64,000 bases of DNA from Dirofilaria immitis (GCA_024305405.1 JAKNDB010000085.1:1851001-1915000); one strand, 5' to 3'; positions 37,302-50,369 are shown, counted from the stretch's first letter. Notes: a model not told the origin generated them from the letters alone. Program-made: numbers and translations.

Positions 37302-39196
37302 GTAATGATTCAATTTTATTTTATTAAAAATTTAATTAATTAATATATGATAGAAAAGTTCGTCTAAGCTTGAAACGTTTTTTATTGTTTTAAAAAATTG
37401 AATCATCATTTTTTAATATGAATATTGAAAAATATTCATATTAAATCTGAACAATTCATTTTTAATTTAAATAAAGCATTTTAAAATTATAAAATTCTCA
37501 AGATATACTAGAAAGTGTGATTCAAAATTTTAAATAAATTAATAAAAATATTCTTTTAAAATGCTTTTTAGTTTTATTATAATTTAAACTTATAATAGTT
37601 TAAGTAAATTAGTAATTATGAATCTCATATAAGATTACAGCATTGACTGCATCATGAAATTAAATTATTGAAAGAAATAGGCAAATAAACAAACTTAGAA
37701 TTTTCTCGATAATTTCTCGACAATATATTTCCGCAAATAGTAATCCGAATTAAATTTTAATATGTTTTTGCTATTATTTATTTATTTTTGTTTAATTTAT
37801 TTAATGAAATTAATTTAATAAATGCTATGGATGATTCATAGCATCTTTTTTTTTAAATTGGTTTTTAGAATTTAATTTTTTCAAATTGCCATCTAATATT
37901 TTTGCATTAATTACCATTTAAAATATAATTTTAGATAGTAAGAGAATTTTACCAAAGAGTATTCGAACTGTTTGCAATATACAATGCGTAGGTGCCGATC
38001 GCGATTCAGTTATTTCGAAAATTCCTAATTCAGTTCATGAATGTATCCGATGGTATAATTATAATACTTTAAAAAAGGTAATCATTTTCTAGGCAATATT
38101 TCATTCTTATCATTATTGAAATTTCCTTATCATTTTTCTAGTTATATGTGAAGTTATAATTTTAACAATTATGCCAAATATGATATGAAAAAGAGAGGAA
38201 ATGAAATTAAAATTTAAAATTTTCAAAATTCCCTCTTAAAAACTTTAATCGTCGTTTTGTTACCTTCGAATATGATAATTTCAAAATGAACGAAACTGAA
38301 AATGAAATTTATTCCGCTCATTAAAAAATCAAAAAGTTTTTTTTAATTTTAAAATAATTAGATATTATTTTTGATTTTACTTCATAACTAAATTTTAATT
38401 CTATTCAAATTCTGCTACGTCTATTGTTTATAATTTAATTCGAAGTTAATAAAAATTATAAATTATCAGTAATTATAAAAATAGATTGGAAGTTTTACAA
38501 TTTTTTTTTAATTAACGAAATTTGATGTAAAAGGAAAACTAAAATGTTATATAAAATTTTATCCTTTTTATTTATTTTATTACAAAATTAACTCTTTCTG
38601 ATTCCCTGCTCATATCTGTATTCCATATGTTTCTTTTTTTTTTTAACAATAATATTTCTTATCAATCATTAATATCGAATTACAATTTGGGCTATTCGAT
38701 ATTCAAATATTTTCATCATTTTCATCAAATATTCGATATTAAGTTCCGTTATTATAATTTGCATTAATTATTTGCATCATTTTATATTTTTATCAATTAC
38801 ATGATAGTTATATATTTGATCATTTCAAATTTGTAACATAAATTTCATACTCTTTTATGAGCATAATTTTATTTAGAGTTATACACCATATCAATTACTT
38901 GACAATTATTTAGAGTTATACACTATATCAATTACTTGATATTATATTTCCAAATAATATTTATATTTTTGTTAATATGGTATTATATTAATTATTCAGT
39001 ATTACATATTCAATATTTATCACTTATTTGTTATTATATTTTCAGATTTACATTTCGTTTTAATTAATTATACAGTTACTATCAGTTATTTTTGATAATG
39101 TATTTTGTAGGCGATCAATGGTATATGTGGAGATCTGGCAAATGTCGTAATGCAACGATAACATTTGAAGTACATTGTGGTTTTTCTAACACATGA
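37146..39196 (+). CDS. small cysteine-containing, probably secreted protein, tentative IL-17-like cytokine; 5' exon not found
   Basis: Three exons fit together. Exon 37146-37301 (acceptor TTTTAG, donor A|GTAATG) is acidic: KRTLTCLGDDIQNEFNDESI through CYDEEYLEESFDERRR. Exon 37935-38077 joins in phase to give NSKRILPKSIRTVCNIQCVG, ADRDSVISKIPNSVHECIRW and YNYNTLKK. The last exon gives DQWYMWRSGKCRNATITFEV and HCGFSNT, then TGA at 39194. The layout RI.PK...C...CV.........VP-like segment, then C......F.V.CG resembles the IL-17 fold core (CxxxxC...NSVPI...C...VxVxCxC). The acceptor of the last exon is unclear. ATCAG at 39081-39085 keeps phase but adds LFLIMYFVG. The better TTTTGTAG at 39110 needs one more base upstream. 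The signal-peptide exon was not identified. The existence of the gene is likely; the IL-17 link is a hypothesis. Confidence 0.5.
37935..38077 (+). CDS. exon of the cysteine-containing protein (cysteine core)
   Basis: Bounded by ATAATTTTAG and AAAAAAG|GTAATC. It has three cysteines (VCNIQC and HEC) and clear non-random composition. Confidence 0.6.
39086..39196 (+). CDS. last exon of the cysteine-containing protein
   Basis: It starts at 39086 (phase-matching CAG) or at 39111 (stronger TTTTGTAG, phase mismatch). It encodes WYMWRSGKCRNATITFEVHC and ends in TGA. Confidence 0.5.
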   Translation, partial: LFLIMYFVGDQWYMWRSGKCRNATITFEVHCGFSNT

Positions 39197-39886
39197 TCCA
39201 AATAATATTAATATTTTAGCACAAAATAATATTAGCCTTTCAACAAGAATTCATTTATAATATTATTAAATTGTAATATCAAAGAAAAAAAAGAAAAATT
39301 AAATTTTATAATTTTATTTGAATAATAAATAATGTAAATATTTAATTATATTAGTAATAAAATTCTATAAATACGAAAAAAAAAGAATTTTAAAAAAATA
39401 TATAGCAATTTAGAATAAAAGCTCCAAGATATTTAAATATGAAATTAATTTTAATTGAAGTAATGAATTGATCAACTAATTAATTAATAGTCAATAATGA
39501 AATGATTAACTTTATTATCATGAACAAATCCTAATCATACTAAAGTTTGGAGAGAGGAAAAAAAGGCAAGTGAATTAGTTTATGCCATTTCGTTGAATAC
39601 ACCAGTTTTAGTAAGAGGTAAAAATAAAAAAAAAAATAAGTCTCATAATTAATAGACAAAGATTATGGACTATGTATATAATATAAAGCAATAAAATCTC
39701 TTAACTTCCAGCTTATCAGGAATCATCAATTTTTTTTTTTAGAAAAAATTACTGAAATGAAATGGTAAGCTTATTTGATCTAATTAATGGTAAATTTAAA
39801 ATTGTAAATAAATTGTATAAAAGTTTATATATACAATAAAACACTAAGAAAAGTGACTGCTTCTGAGCACATATTTGGTATAATTA

Positions 39887-39971
39887 GGTTGATACAAAAA
39901 AAAAAATTGATTTTTAATTTATCAATTTCAAAAAATTAAAATAGGAGTTAATTTTTTTTTTCGTATCAACC
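39887..39971. mobile_element. 85-bp TA-flanked inverted-repeat element (mariner-type MITE candidate)
   Basis: GGTTGATACAAAAAAAAAAA plus TTGAT at the left pairs with GTTAATTTTTTTTTTCGTATCAACC at the right, with one or two mismatches. Both ends are directly bordered by TA (39885-39886 and 39972-39973). The centre (ATTGAT...ATCAAT) also folds. Size, GGTTG-type ends and TA flanks suggest a very short Tc1/mariner-derived MITE. Confidence 0.7.
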
Positions 39972-42280
39972 TAGTAACAAACAAAAAAGAAAAGAATTTA
40001 AAAAATTGCTATCGGTAATGAAGTTCTATATTTAAATTTAATATAACCAAATAAGTATTTATAAATAAATACCGTAATATTCATACGAAAGGAATACTGT
40101 AATGCTTGGCAATTAATTTTGATATTAATCCAAGCAATTGAAAATATAAATAAGAAATTCATATTTTTATATAATTCGACGCTTCTTAATTTATATAATA
40201 CGTTACTGATATGATTATAGCACTTCAGATACCGTTTATTCAAATAGTGAAATTTGTTGTTTATCAATGATAGCATATGCAAATGATATTATGCCCGTTT
40301 TGTAAATAAACTGTCTCAGAAACTGACAAAAACTTTTCTACAAGTGTTTGAAAAACAAAAATTGGAAAGAAAAAAATAAGATAGAATGAGACGAATGACT
40401 GATGTAACTGATAAGAATGAAAGATATGGAAAAAAGTTTGAAAGAAATGATAAAAAAATTGATTAATGATAATTGCAAATTTAGTTGTATTTCGAATATT
40501 TTCAATGCTACTAATATGTGAAGTATTAATTTGAATGAATCATTTTAATTGCTAATGCTAAAAATGATTAATTAATTATATCAGAATTATATTGTAAATT
40601 TTATTTTCTTCGATAGGAATCCTGTTTAATAAAGGTGGATATGAATACAATTAAAATGATTTAATTGATTACGATTGATAAGCAAGTTTTTAATAAAAAT
40701 AGTTATGGGATGTGATAAAAAATTATTTGAAATAATTTTGGTTTTTTTTCCATTTTTTATCGAAAAAGAATTACAACATAATTTTAGTATAATTAGATGA
40801 ATTTAAAATTTTGAATTGCATATATACATATTAAGTATCCGTTTGTAACATAAAATTGAAACATTAAATTTGATAAATGAAATTAATAAAAACAAACGAA
40901 AACAAAAAAAAAAATTGGTAATCAATTTATCATACTATTAAACTCTTTGGCAATATTAGTATATGATTCAGATTAAAAATCGAAATTAAAAAGAGGAAAA
41001 ATCTTACGATATTAAATATGACATATGAAATTTTTATCATTATCAATTGATATATGATAATACATCAAATAATATCATAAATATTGTCGATGGATTGCAA
41101 AAATATTAAATCTGAAAACTGCCAATTTATCATTGAATTTATCTTAATTTCTAATTTTCAATAATATTTACTTTAATTTCTAACTGCATCCATAATTTTC
41201 GTCAAGAATAAAATGCTCGAAAAGCAAAGATTAATAATCTTATCAATTGTAAATTCGTATTATGAGAAAAAGTATTGCTTACCAAATAATATCGTAAATG
41301 TTTTTAAATAGTCGCCATTTAATATTCATTTATTTCATACTGTAAAATTTATTACAATATCATTAAATTTATGATGTAATTGTTATTAATAACAAATTAT
41401 GCAAATTTGCTTAATTATTTAAGATAAATTTGTAATTGTATCAAAATCTATTTTGCTAGAATTGAATACATAATTTTTAATCAATAAAATATATTTCACA
41501 TTCTATTCCTATCGTTTTTATCGATAATTTATCGATTTAAAAGCTTTTTTTTTTTTTACTTTATTTTCTTTTTCTTTTTATGCGAAGAAAGAAATCAAAC
41601 TTGTAATAATATACTAAAATTTAAATTTTTCTAATAATTTCTGATCGAGAAAAATTATTAAAAAATTCGAATTAATGAACTTCCAAACCTTCTCTACCTA
41701 CATATCCCATTCTAAATTAGTTATCAATAGTTTCTTTTTCTAATTAAAAAATTTCGAAAAGAAAAATAAAATTTAAACAAACTTTTAAAAATTCCATTTC
41801 ATGCACAAACTAAATCAATTTCAAATATATTGATAGAAACTGATAAATGATCCAAAATTGGCATAATTAGATTGGAATAATTACACCATCAATTAAAATC
41901 TGAAAACATATATCAACTAAACTGTTATATGTTAAGTAATTAATTTAAAAAAAAAAAAAAGAAAAAAACCGATTAGGAAAAATTTACGCACCTTTAAAAT
42001 TTAAAAATCTATGAAGAAAAAAGGAAAAAAAAGGAAATACCATTTTATACTAAATAAATTATATTAAATGAATACAAGTTATGCCTATTTTGTATATTTA
42101 AAAAAAAAAATTTTTTGTTAAAATATTCGTTCAAAAAGTTTCTTTTTTAATATACAAAAAGTCATTATTTCCATTTTTTTTTTTGATGCGCTTTTAATAG
42201 ATATAGCATTATTAAATATTAACATTAATCTTTTGTTGGAGAAAAATTTATTAATACTATCTAACCGTTAAAAGTAGTCA

Positions 42281-42500
42281 TTTTAATTCATCTATACCGA
42301 ACAATACTTTTAATCCATCGATATCGAAAAATGCTTTTAATCCATCGATATCGAAAAATGCTTTTAATCCATCGATATCGAAAAATGCTTTTAATCCATC
42401 TATATCGAAAAATGCTTTTAATCCATCTATATCGAAAAATGCTTTTAATTCACCTATAGTGAAAAATACCTTTAATTCACCACCTATATCGAGAAATAAT
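42281..42500. repeat. 27-bp tandem array GCTTTTAATCCATCGATATCGAAAAAT, about 8 copies
   Basis: The central copies are nearly identical and the edge copies drift (ATTCACCTATAGTG). Each unit contains the palindrome ATCGAT or a TCTATATCGA variant. Confidence 0.9.
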
Positions 42501-42571
42501 TTTACTCATTTATACTGAAAGCTAAAGCTTTATTTATTTATTTTTTTCAAAATTCATTAAATTTTTATTCT

Positions 42572-42608
42572 ATAGATGGATTAAAAGCATTTTTCGATAT
42601 AGATGGAA
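42572..42608. repeat. inverted single copy of the 27-bp unit
   Basis: TATAGATGGATTAAAAGCAT plus TTTTCGATATAGATGGA is the reverse complement of the array unit. It lies about 70 bp beyond the array, so a transcript across both would fold back. Confidence 0.85.
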
Positions 42609-43377
42609 TGACGTGAAGAATTTTATGCAAAAGAATCAAACATCTACAATTGCCGTGAAATGAAATTACTTTTAATGACGACAAATATGATAATGAATCT
42701 AAGCATGAAAATATTAAATAGAAATATGCTTTTCTAATTAATTATTAATATTTGGATGGATATAAATAGAAATATGTATCGAATATTAACGATTCTCGAA
42801 TGAATGAATAATATTGATTTCGTATAAATGGAAGAAATTATTGTGGAGGAAGAGAAATATTTGATAAACATAAACATATATATATATATATATTTACATC
42901 AAATAACAGAATTTAATGATTGAAAAAAAAATTCTAATCAAAAGTGATTCGAAAAAAATAGTTAAAAAGGAAAATGAAATATTTTTGAATTAAATATGTA
43001 AATATAAATATAAAATTATATATACAAATATCAATATTTTTCTTGCTTACTTATTTCAATTTATAAACATCAGATAATCCCATCGAAACATCTATATGAA
43101 TAAAAATGAATATATAAATACATAGTTAAAATACTATGAATATATTTCATAGCATATCACTTTATCGTATCACTTTATCCATAAACTTTCATTTCAAAAA
43201 GGGAAGAACTATGATCTAATTAAATTCACTTCATTCATTTTTTTGAAATTAAATAAAATATTGATGCAATAGCAGGATATAACACAATAATAATTAACTC
43301 ACCTATTTGTTTAATTCAGTAAATAATATGTAAAATTGATCTTAATGTAATATATTATAATAGTGACATGTCAATAA

Positions 43378-43575
<198 letters not shown>

Positions 43576-44839
43576 AATTAACAATGCAAACATAGAGTGA
43601 TACAAAATTTTCTTTTTTTATTCTTTAATTTATTATAGAAAATAAAAAAGAATGAAATTTCTGCAATGATAAATTTTTCTAATTATAAAATCTTCTAATA
43701 ATAATGTCTTTCAAATGATAAATTGTAAAGAAAAGTTTAACAATTGAACAAATTGGATTCAATTCAACTTATATATTAAATTATTATTCTTTTGATCAAT
43801 TTTCTCTCTCAGATTCAGATTACCTTAAAGAAGTTGAAAATCCTATCATTAGTAAAATAATCAATCATTTCTATCCGTTTTTATATCTAACGAAATATTT
43901 AAGTTCGAAATATTTAAAATTGAGTAACCAATAGATTTACTAATAAATCTCGAAATTTTTTCTCCTTTAACTTATTCAAAGACATTTATATTTGTAAATG
44001 ATGGATAAATGATTTTATGCATTACTAATATTTCGATGATTATAATGATTCACGATGAGATGATTCACGTTTTTAATTATTGTTTAATTTATCAATAATA
44101 ATTAATATTAAAGTAATTGAAGTTGGCGTGTAATATATCAACAATTTGAAAGAAATAGAATATTTACAATCTTGAATAGTTTAGATCATCGGAATTTTAC
44201 GTAAATAATTTGGACGATAGGGAAATTTAAAATGGTCGATTGTACAAGTGATGATGAGATTGATACATTGAGCAATCAAAACAAACCGAATGGATGATGA
44301 AATATTGAAAAATTTTAGATAACGGAAGAATTTTATGACAAAAATGATTCTATATTAATGCAATAATAAACAAATGTTTGTTTATTTTCTATGAAATAAA
44401 ACTTTTCAAAGTTAATTTTTCGTTTTTAATTTTTAGTAAGCAGAAATAAATAATAATCAAAAATATGAAAAATAGTGAATGTGTAAATAAAAGTTATTGA
44501 ATTAAAGTTACGATATAATAGAAAAATCAACAAAAAAAAGTTCGAAAATAAATTGATTAATTGAAATGTTTGTTTAGCAAATGAGAGATTGTAGTAAAAT
44601 AAATGACCAATAAATAACATTTCGTTTCTTTCATTTGCTCATATATATTATTTATTGTTTACTATTATCATATGATTCCACTTTTCGTTAATTCTTTTTA
44701 TTTTTTAAATTGTTTTATTAATATTTAGCTAATTTTTATTTAATTAAGAATGATAAGAAAAAAAGACATAAATTTAATTTTCCAAAATTTCAAAATATAA
44801 TAACATAATTTAATTAACATTTCAATAAATTATGACATT

Positions 44840-45004
44840 ATGAAAAAACTTTTAGAGATACAATTGATAAGTTCAAAATTTGCTAAGAAGCAATATCGAA
44901 TTAAAAGATTAAAAATGCATAATGAAAATGAAAAGAGAGAAAACAACATTGTTGATCAAATAATTCAAATGATAAAAGATGAAATGAATAAATTGTGGTA
45001 TTAA
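44840..45004 (+). CDS. possible exon or relic of a CHMP1 (ESCRT-III) protein
   Basis: A 54-codon frame reads KKLLEIQLISSKFAKKQYRI followed by KRLKMHNENEKREN. The spacing of SKFAKKQ, a basic stretch and an EK-rich segment resembles the N-terminal helix 1-2 of CHMP1/Did2 (L-FAxKxL...KKCxKxEKxEK). It can also be read as an exon from 44856 (after CTTTTAG) to 44997 (before GTATTA). Similarity is weak and AT-rich drift is heavy. It could be a decayed retrocopy or a chance match to a Lys/Glu-rich frame. Confidence 0.25.
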   Translation: MKKLLEIQLISSKFAKKQYRIKRLKMHNENEKRENNIVDQIIQMIKDEMNKLWY

Positions 45005-45654
45005 TGAAATAATAGTATTGTTAAAATGTAAAAATGTAAGATTACTTTACACAACATTCCACAATAATTTTCGCATTTTTATTTTCTTCAGAATTTTTTA
45101 ATTTCACATTCGTTTTGTCTTCCGTAAACTTATTAGTTTAACATTATCAGTAAATTTCACATTTTTTTGCTTTTTTTTTTAAATTTCATTAATTCTACAA
45201 TTTTTGTTTTCGTCAAATTTCCATTAATTTCACGTTTATTTTTCTTTTTTGTCAATTTTTGATTTTTTCTTTTCTTTCTTGCATCATCGTGAAAAAGAAA
45301 AATCGGATTTTCATAAGTCATTCTTTCGCAATATCCATCATTACTGATTGCTGCATGATTTTGATTGATGAAAGATATAATTAATCAATTAATCATGCAT
45401 GTTAAAGAGAATGAGAATGATACTATGAAAGTACAGAATAATTATCATGCATTATCTAATCATTTAATTAAACTTCAATTAATTTCAGCTTTCATCTGGT
45501 CTTGATAAAATTTTATTACTTTTGCAAATATTTATGAAAACTTGCATATGTAAAAATTAAATAAACCAACGAAAAAATTTAAGCAATTCGAAGTGTTTGA
45601 TAAGAAAGAAGAGAGAAGGAAACAGAAAAGGAGAAAAAAATATGAAAAATAAAA

Positions 45655-46080
45655 TTCCTAGCGGTTTTCGTTGAAGCATCCTAGCATTGATACAAAGGTG
45701 GTTTATCATCTCATATCTATCAATTCAATTTTTTATTTTATCGCTCGCCCCTACCTCCACATTTTTATGTTTTGAATATCTGATTAAGATGATAATAATT
45801 ACCGCAAATATCTTGTAACAAATAGACGTAACGAATGCTCCACAAACCAGCCAGATAATTAGATTTATTTTTATCAAACACAAGTTACATTAACCATGGT
45901 CCGTAATTGCTATCAATAATAAGCAGATTAAGAATGATCTTTTTAAATGTGATAATAGAAGGAAAACAGATAAGATAAGAAGTATATAATATACATACAC
46001 GAGCTATTTTTACAGCATACTGATTTCCCTAAATCAGTCAAATGATCGTATTTGCAAAAAAAAAAGGAATTCTTGCTGTG
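45655..46080 (+). repeat. dispersed repeat, second subfamily, copy E
   Basis: It starts CCTAGCGGTTTTCGTTGAAG and holds ACGAATGCTCCACAAACCAG, AGTTACATTAACCATGG and CTATCAATAATAAGCAGATT. It ends near TCAAATGATCGTATTTGC and a poly-A run. Confidence 0.6.
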
Positions 46081-46271
46081 AAAGATACTTTTTGTTCATC
46101 ACAAGCATATAATTTGGATAAATGTTTTTAGTGATAATGAAAGAATTTAACATTAATAGACATTATATGAGGATTATTATATAATATGGCAAGTAGAATC
46201 AATCTTTGAAATTGAATAATCGTATTCGTTAGCAAATAATCCTATCAAAAATCCCCAGTAGAAGTAATAAG

Positions 46272-46457
46272 CTACAGAAATTCATTTGAATTGAATTTTG
46301 CGTTGAACACCGAGAAAAATTCTGGTGATTGTACATATTGCAAGTTTACCATTTCATTGAATAGAATATGCACATACGTAAACGTGATTAGTAATCCAGA
46401 AAATGAATGGATGTCTTTCATAATAGGAATTGCTTTATGACATTTCCAACATTGCAC
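46272..46457 (-). CDS. open frame of 61 codons, unassigned
   Basis: A minus-strand ATG frame begins MQCWKCHKAIPIMKDIHSFS and ends SVFNAKFNSNEFL. Composition is more protein-like than neighbouring chance frames, and it lies between repeat copies E and F. No family is recognised and there is no splice or homology support. It may be part of repeat-associated debris. Confidence 0.15.
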   Translation of the reverse strand: MQCWKCHKAIPIMKDIHSFSGLLITFTYVHILFNEMVNLQYVQSPEFFSVFNAKFNSNEFL

Positions 46458-46764
46458 ATAAACTTGATAATAAGAGATAAAATGAAAATAATTTAACCTA
46501 AAAAAAAAAAAAGATTTTGTTCATTCTACAACGCCTTCTATTTACCAAGAATGGTTCATACAGGATACACATTCAATATCTACGCTTCATTCAAGCAAGT
46601 AAGACGTCATACTGATTAAAGATTGAAGGACAGATTGAAAATATTTCGTCCCACAACTCCTGTAATCATTCGTTTCATCTTAGGAAACATTATACAATAG
46701 AGTAGTTTGATTATTTGAATATTTATTAAAATTATTTTAATTTCTCCGATATTTACATCAAAAA

Positions 46765-47195
46765 TTCTTAGCGGTTTCGATTAAAACTATTCCAATAGTA
46801 CTACAAAGAATGGCATTGCTACTCGATATTCAGCAATCTCATTTTTCATTTCAATCTATTCTGATTTTCGAAATATTTGACTTTTTGATAACGCATTAGC
46901 TACAGCAGAAACTTTAACAAAATAAACCAGGACGAATGCTTTACGAACAAGCCAAATATTGAGTCAAATTTTGGCACAATCAAGTTACATTAATTATAGC
47001 TGACATTTATTATCAATTAATTAACAAATTAAAGACATTCTCTTTTTTATGGTCAAGAATTTGTGTGATAATAAGAGAAAAGCAGATAAAATAAGAACAG
47101 GATAATCGAAGTAAACATTACTATTTATTCATTGGATTGAGTTGTCTAAATCGATCAAAAAAGATTATATTTTACAAAAAAAAAGGATCTATCAA
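46765..47195 (+). repeat. dispersed repeat, second subfamily, copy F
   Basis: A direct-orientation relative of copy E about 1.1 kb downstream: CTTAGCGGTTTCGATTAAAA, GACGAATGCTTTACGAACAA, AGTTACATTAATTATAGC, and TCTAAATCGATCAAAAAAGA before a poly-A run. Confidence 0.6.
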
Positions 47196-47219
47196 ATATT
47201 CTAACAATATTGATTGTAT

Positions 47220-48440
47220 GAACTTCTTCAGAAATTGAAATTACTTTCTAAAGGCGAAGAGGAAAATGAACTTCAATTTGAATAATTCAATGATATCGGC
47301 GAAGAATAGCAATTCGTATATATATATATATATATCATACGTACATATATATATTCTTTTCTGATCTATTCTTCCTCAACCCGAAAAAAAAAGGTATAAT
47401 TTCTAATCTAATGATTGTTGATAGTAACTATCATCATAATCAATACAATCTGAAGATGTACATAATAGGCTGATTCGCAGATGCATTTCTTTCCACAAAG
47501 TTACTAGTAATCTAGTGATGTCGAAGGGCTTTCTCGCAATCAAAAAAAAGTGAAAAAAATTAGAGTAATAAAAAAAATTAGAAAGCGATGTTGTCGAATT
47601 TGTTGGTGATATGTAGGATGTAATAAGTTTAGAATATCCAACCATCTGACATTTTATTGAAAAACAATCACAAAAAGTCTGAAGTTTTTCAGAAAAAAAT
47701 TTAAGATTATTTGGCAACAATAAATCTCAATTTACAATACAAATTCAGATAGATTAGATTATATATACATTAAAATATTCTAAAAAAATGATTAAAATTG
47801 AACTCATAAAAGGTTTATTCTTTAGCTCTACAATTCATTTAATCAATAATTAGTTTTTTGATCACTGTTTGAACATAAATGATTATTTCGGATGTTAAGA
47901 TATAAGTAAATAATAATTCTGTTTATTTATTGGTTTTAGTTATATTTATTAATTATCCATTTAGCAGATAAATAAATACATCAAAGTTAGCATATTAAAA
48001 GGAAAAAATACATATATATTATTCAGCCGTAATTTTCTTTCAAACTTCATTTTCTACTCAATTATATGATTTAATTTTTTTCACTATGTTACTTATCAAT
48101 CATATGTTATCAATGCTATCACTTCCTTCAATACTGCAGCGATTATTAAAGTTTGATTTTCCCTAATTTTATGAATTTCTGCTCTTTTTTGCTTGAAACT
48201 TTAATTGCATTGCAGTGAGAGTAATTCAAATATGTAGTTTTGCTTTTAAAATATGAATCTTCGAAATGTAAATATGAGATTGAGTTTTGAAATTAGATAA
48301 TTTGATCAGATTATATAAGTCTGCCAGTAAAAATTTGATATTAATGATATTTTTCAGTTATGCTTCATTTTCTTAATTTTCAATTCCTATTAAATTTTGG
48401 AATAATAAAATTTTTTCGTATTATTTTTTTGAAACATAAA
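47220..48440 (-). repeat. dispersed repeat family, copy D (inverted relative to copy C)
   Basis: Its reverse complement reads through the same blocks as copy C: ...AGTTTGAAAGAAAATTACGG, ATCAAAAAACTAATTATTGA, TTGGATATTCTAAACTTATT, CTGCGAATCAGCCTATTATG and CAATCATTAGATTAGAAATT. It forms a roughly 1.2-kb inverted repeat with copy C at a distance of about 14 kb. Confidence 0.75.
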
Positions 48441-48449
48441 ATAAATGAT

Positions 48450-50360
48450 ATAGAAAGGTTTTTTTGGATAAATATTGAATTATTGATGAAATTACTGAAA
48501 GTAATTGTAAAATGCTTTCAATAATGCTTTTTATCAATTTTGTGCTATTTTTTTGCAAATAAAAATGTGTAATTTAAAAGCAAATTTTTATTTTTTTTTG
48601 CCATCATTGATGATAGATAGATCATTATTTAAAAGAAATATAAATCTGAAATTTTAGTAATAGAAAAAAATTTGGATAAAAAAAGATTTTATCTGCATGA
48701 ATCTGTATAAAAGGCAAGATAAATTTGTTTACATATAAAAGATAGATCATAATTTAGAATTCAATTAAAAATTTAATTACCATATTGAATGATGATAATT
48801 AATGTCTATCATGTAAGATATAATATGTTGCATAACTTACACATAAAAATTCCTCTCTTAATAATAATTATTATATCGAAGCAAATAATTGCATCGAAGA
48901 AAATGTCATTCAACGAATTTATTGAAACTAAAAAATGTTAAACTGAATATTTAACATAAATTACATTAAAATTATAAATATTGAAGGATTAATTCCGATT
49001 TAAAGTTAAATTATAAAACGAAATTCAAAACTGACGCAAGACCTAATATGGATATAGAATTTTTACGTGAAATGGCCTAATTTATACGATTTTCTTCTTC
49101 TTCGAAGCTGAACTAAAACTAAATTGATTAATTTAAATATACTGATAATATCATTCATTAGTATTTCTCTATTAGAATGATCGTTTTCGATGTATTATCA
49201 ACTTAAGATTGCAATTTAGTGTCCAAAAATTTGATAAAACATATGGATGATTGATTATCAAAATTTGCAATAACAAATCAAACATTTGCTTCTTTATTAA
49301 ATAAAAGAAAAAGCGGAAAAAATTGCAATTCTTGTATTTGTCTTTCTTAAAAGTCTATACTGAAAACTAATATAATAAACATACAAAATAAATATTTTCA
49401 AAATTGTTTGTCAATTTGGCTCTTGGCTAATTCCTTTTATTTTATATTGTAACCTTCTACTGTTGTCTATATTTCATCATTATTACACTTTATTTGATTG
49501 AATCTATTGCAAAATTAACATATTTGCTTATTTGGAAATTTTCTTTCATATTTTTCAAAATATTAAATTGTTTTCTAAATATAATACTATTAACAAGAAT
49601 GGAAGAAAAGTCAGAAAAAAAAATAATTTTATATTTGAAATTATTTGTATGAGTTGGAAGAAATTGAATTTTTAGAATAATTTAAGATTCAAAAATCATT
49701 TGGATTGTTAGAAAGTTTTATTATCGGAAAATTTCTCCAATAATAAAAAATTATGCCTGCAAAAGTTAATTATCTTTTCTTTCTTTCTTTTTGATTTAAG
49801 AATTCAAGAAAAAAACAGTTTAGAAAAAGAATTATATATTTAAACAAAAAAAAAAAACATATTTTAATAATTTTAATTTTTAATAATAATAAAAACTTAA
49901 TAATTTTGTATTGCTTATAAAACTAATTTTATTAGCAATTGTTTTACAAAAATTTTCGAATAAAAAATCAAATTTTTATAATTTCATTTTATTAATTCAT
50001 TTCATAGGTTTGAATTTATAAAATGATTATTAATTTAGTAAATTAAAATTTACTAAATTAAATGTGAATAAAAAAGTTATCAGTACATGAAATATAATGT
50101 TAAAAGAGGGATAAATTTTGATAAATAATATGTTCAATATGATATCATTTTTAAATTAAATTTTACATATTGTACAAAATTATTCAATTTATTTTTCTAA
50201 ATTTTGTTAAATTTTTAAAGCTATTATAAATATAAATTAATTAATATCAAAATTATATATATATCATATATATGATATATACTAGCATATATATTTTTCT
50301 TATCATCTATTTATCTCCTATCATTATAATTTCTCATAAGAAAAAAGAACCTATGTATTT
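48450..50360. other. AT-rich intergenic region, no supported gene
   Basis: Only homopolymer runs and chance frames are seen. Confidence 0.4.
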
Positions 50361-50369
50361 TTTATATTC

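Noticed and set aside
39998..40282. 94-codon minus-strand frame (MHMLSLINNKFHYLNKRYLK...)
   Set aside because: Composition is Ile/Asn/Lys/Tyr-driven; no motif or splice support was found.
44232..44297. Short plus-strand frame MVDCTSDDEIDTLSNQNKPN
   Set aside because: Only 21 codons with no convincing donor; too short to support alone.
47403..47720. 105-codon minus-strand frame, and similar frames at 28926-29252 and 32981-33223
   Set aside because: They lie inside copies of the dispersed repeat, differ in frame between copies, and share no conserved protein.
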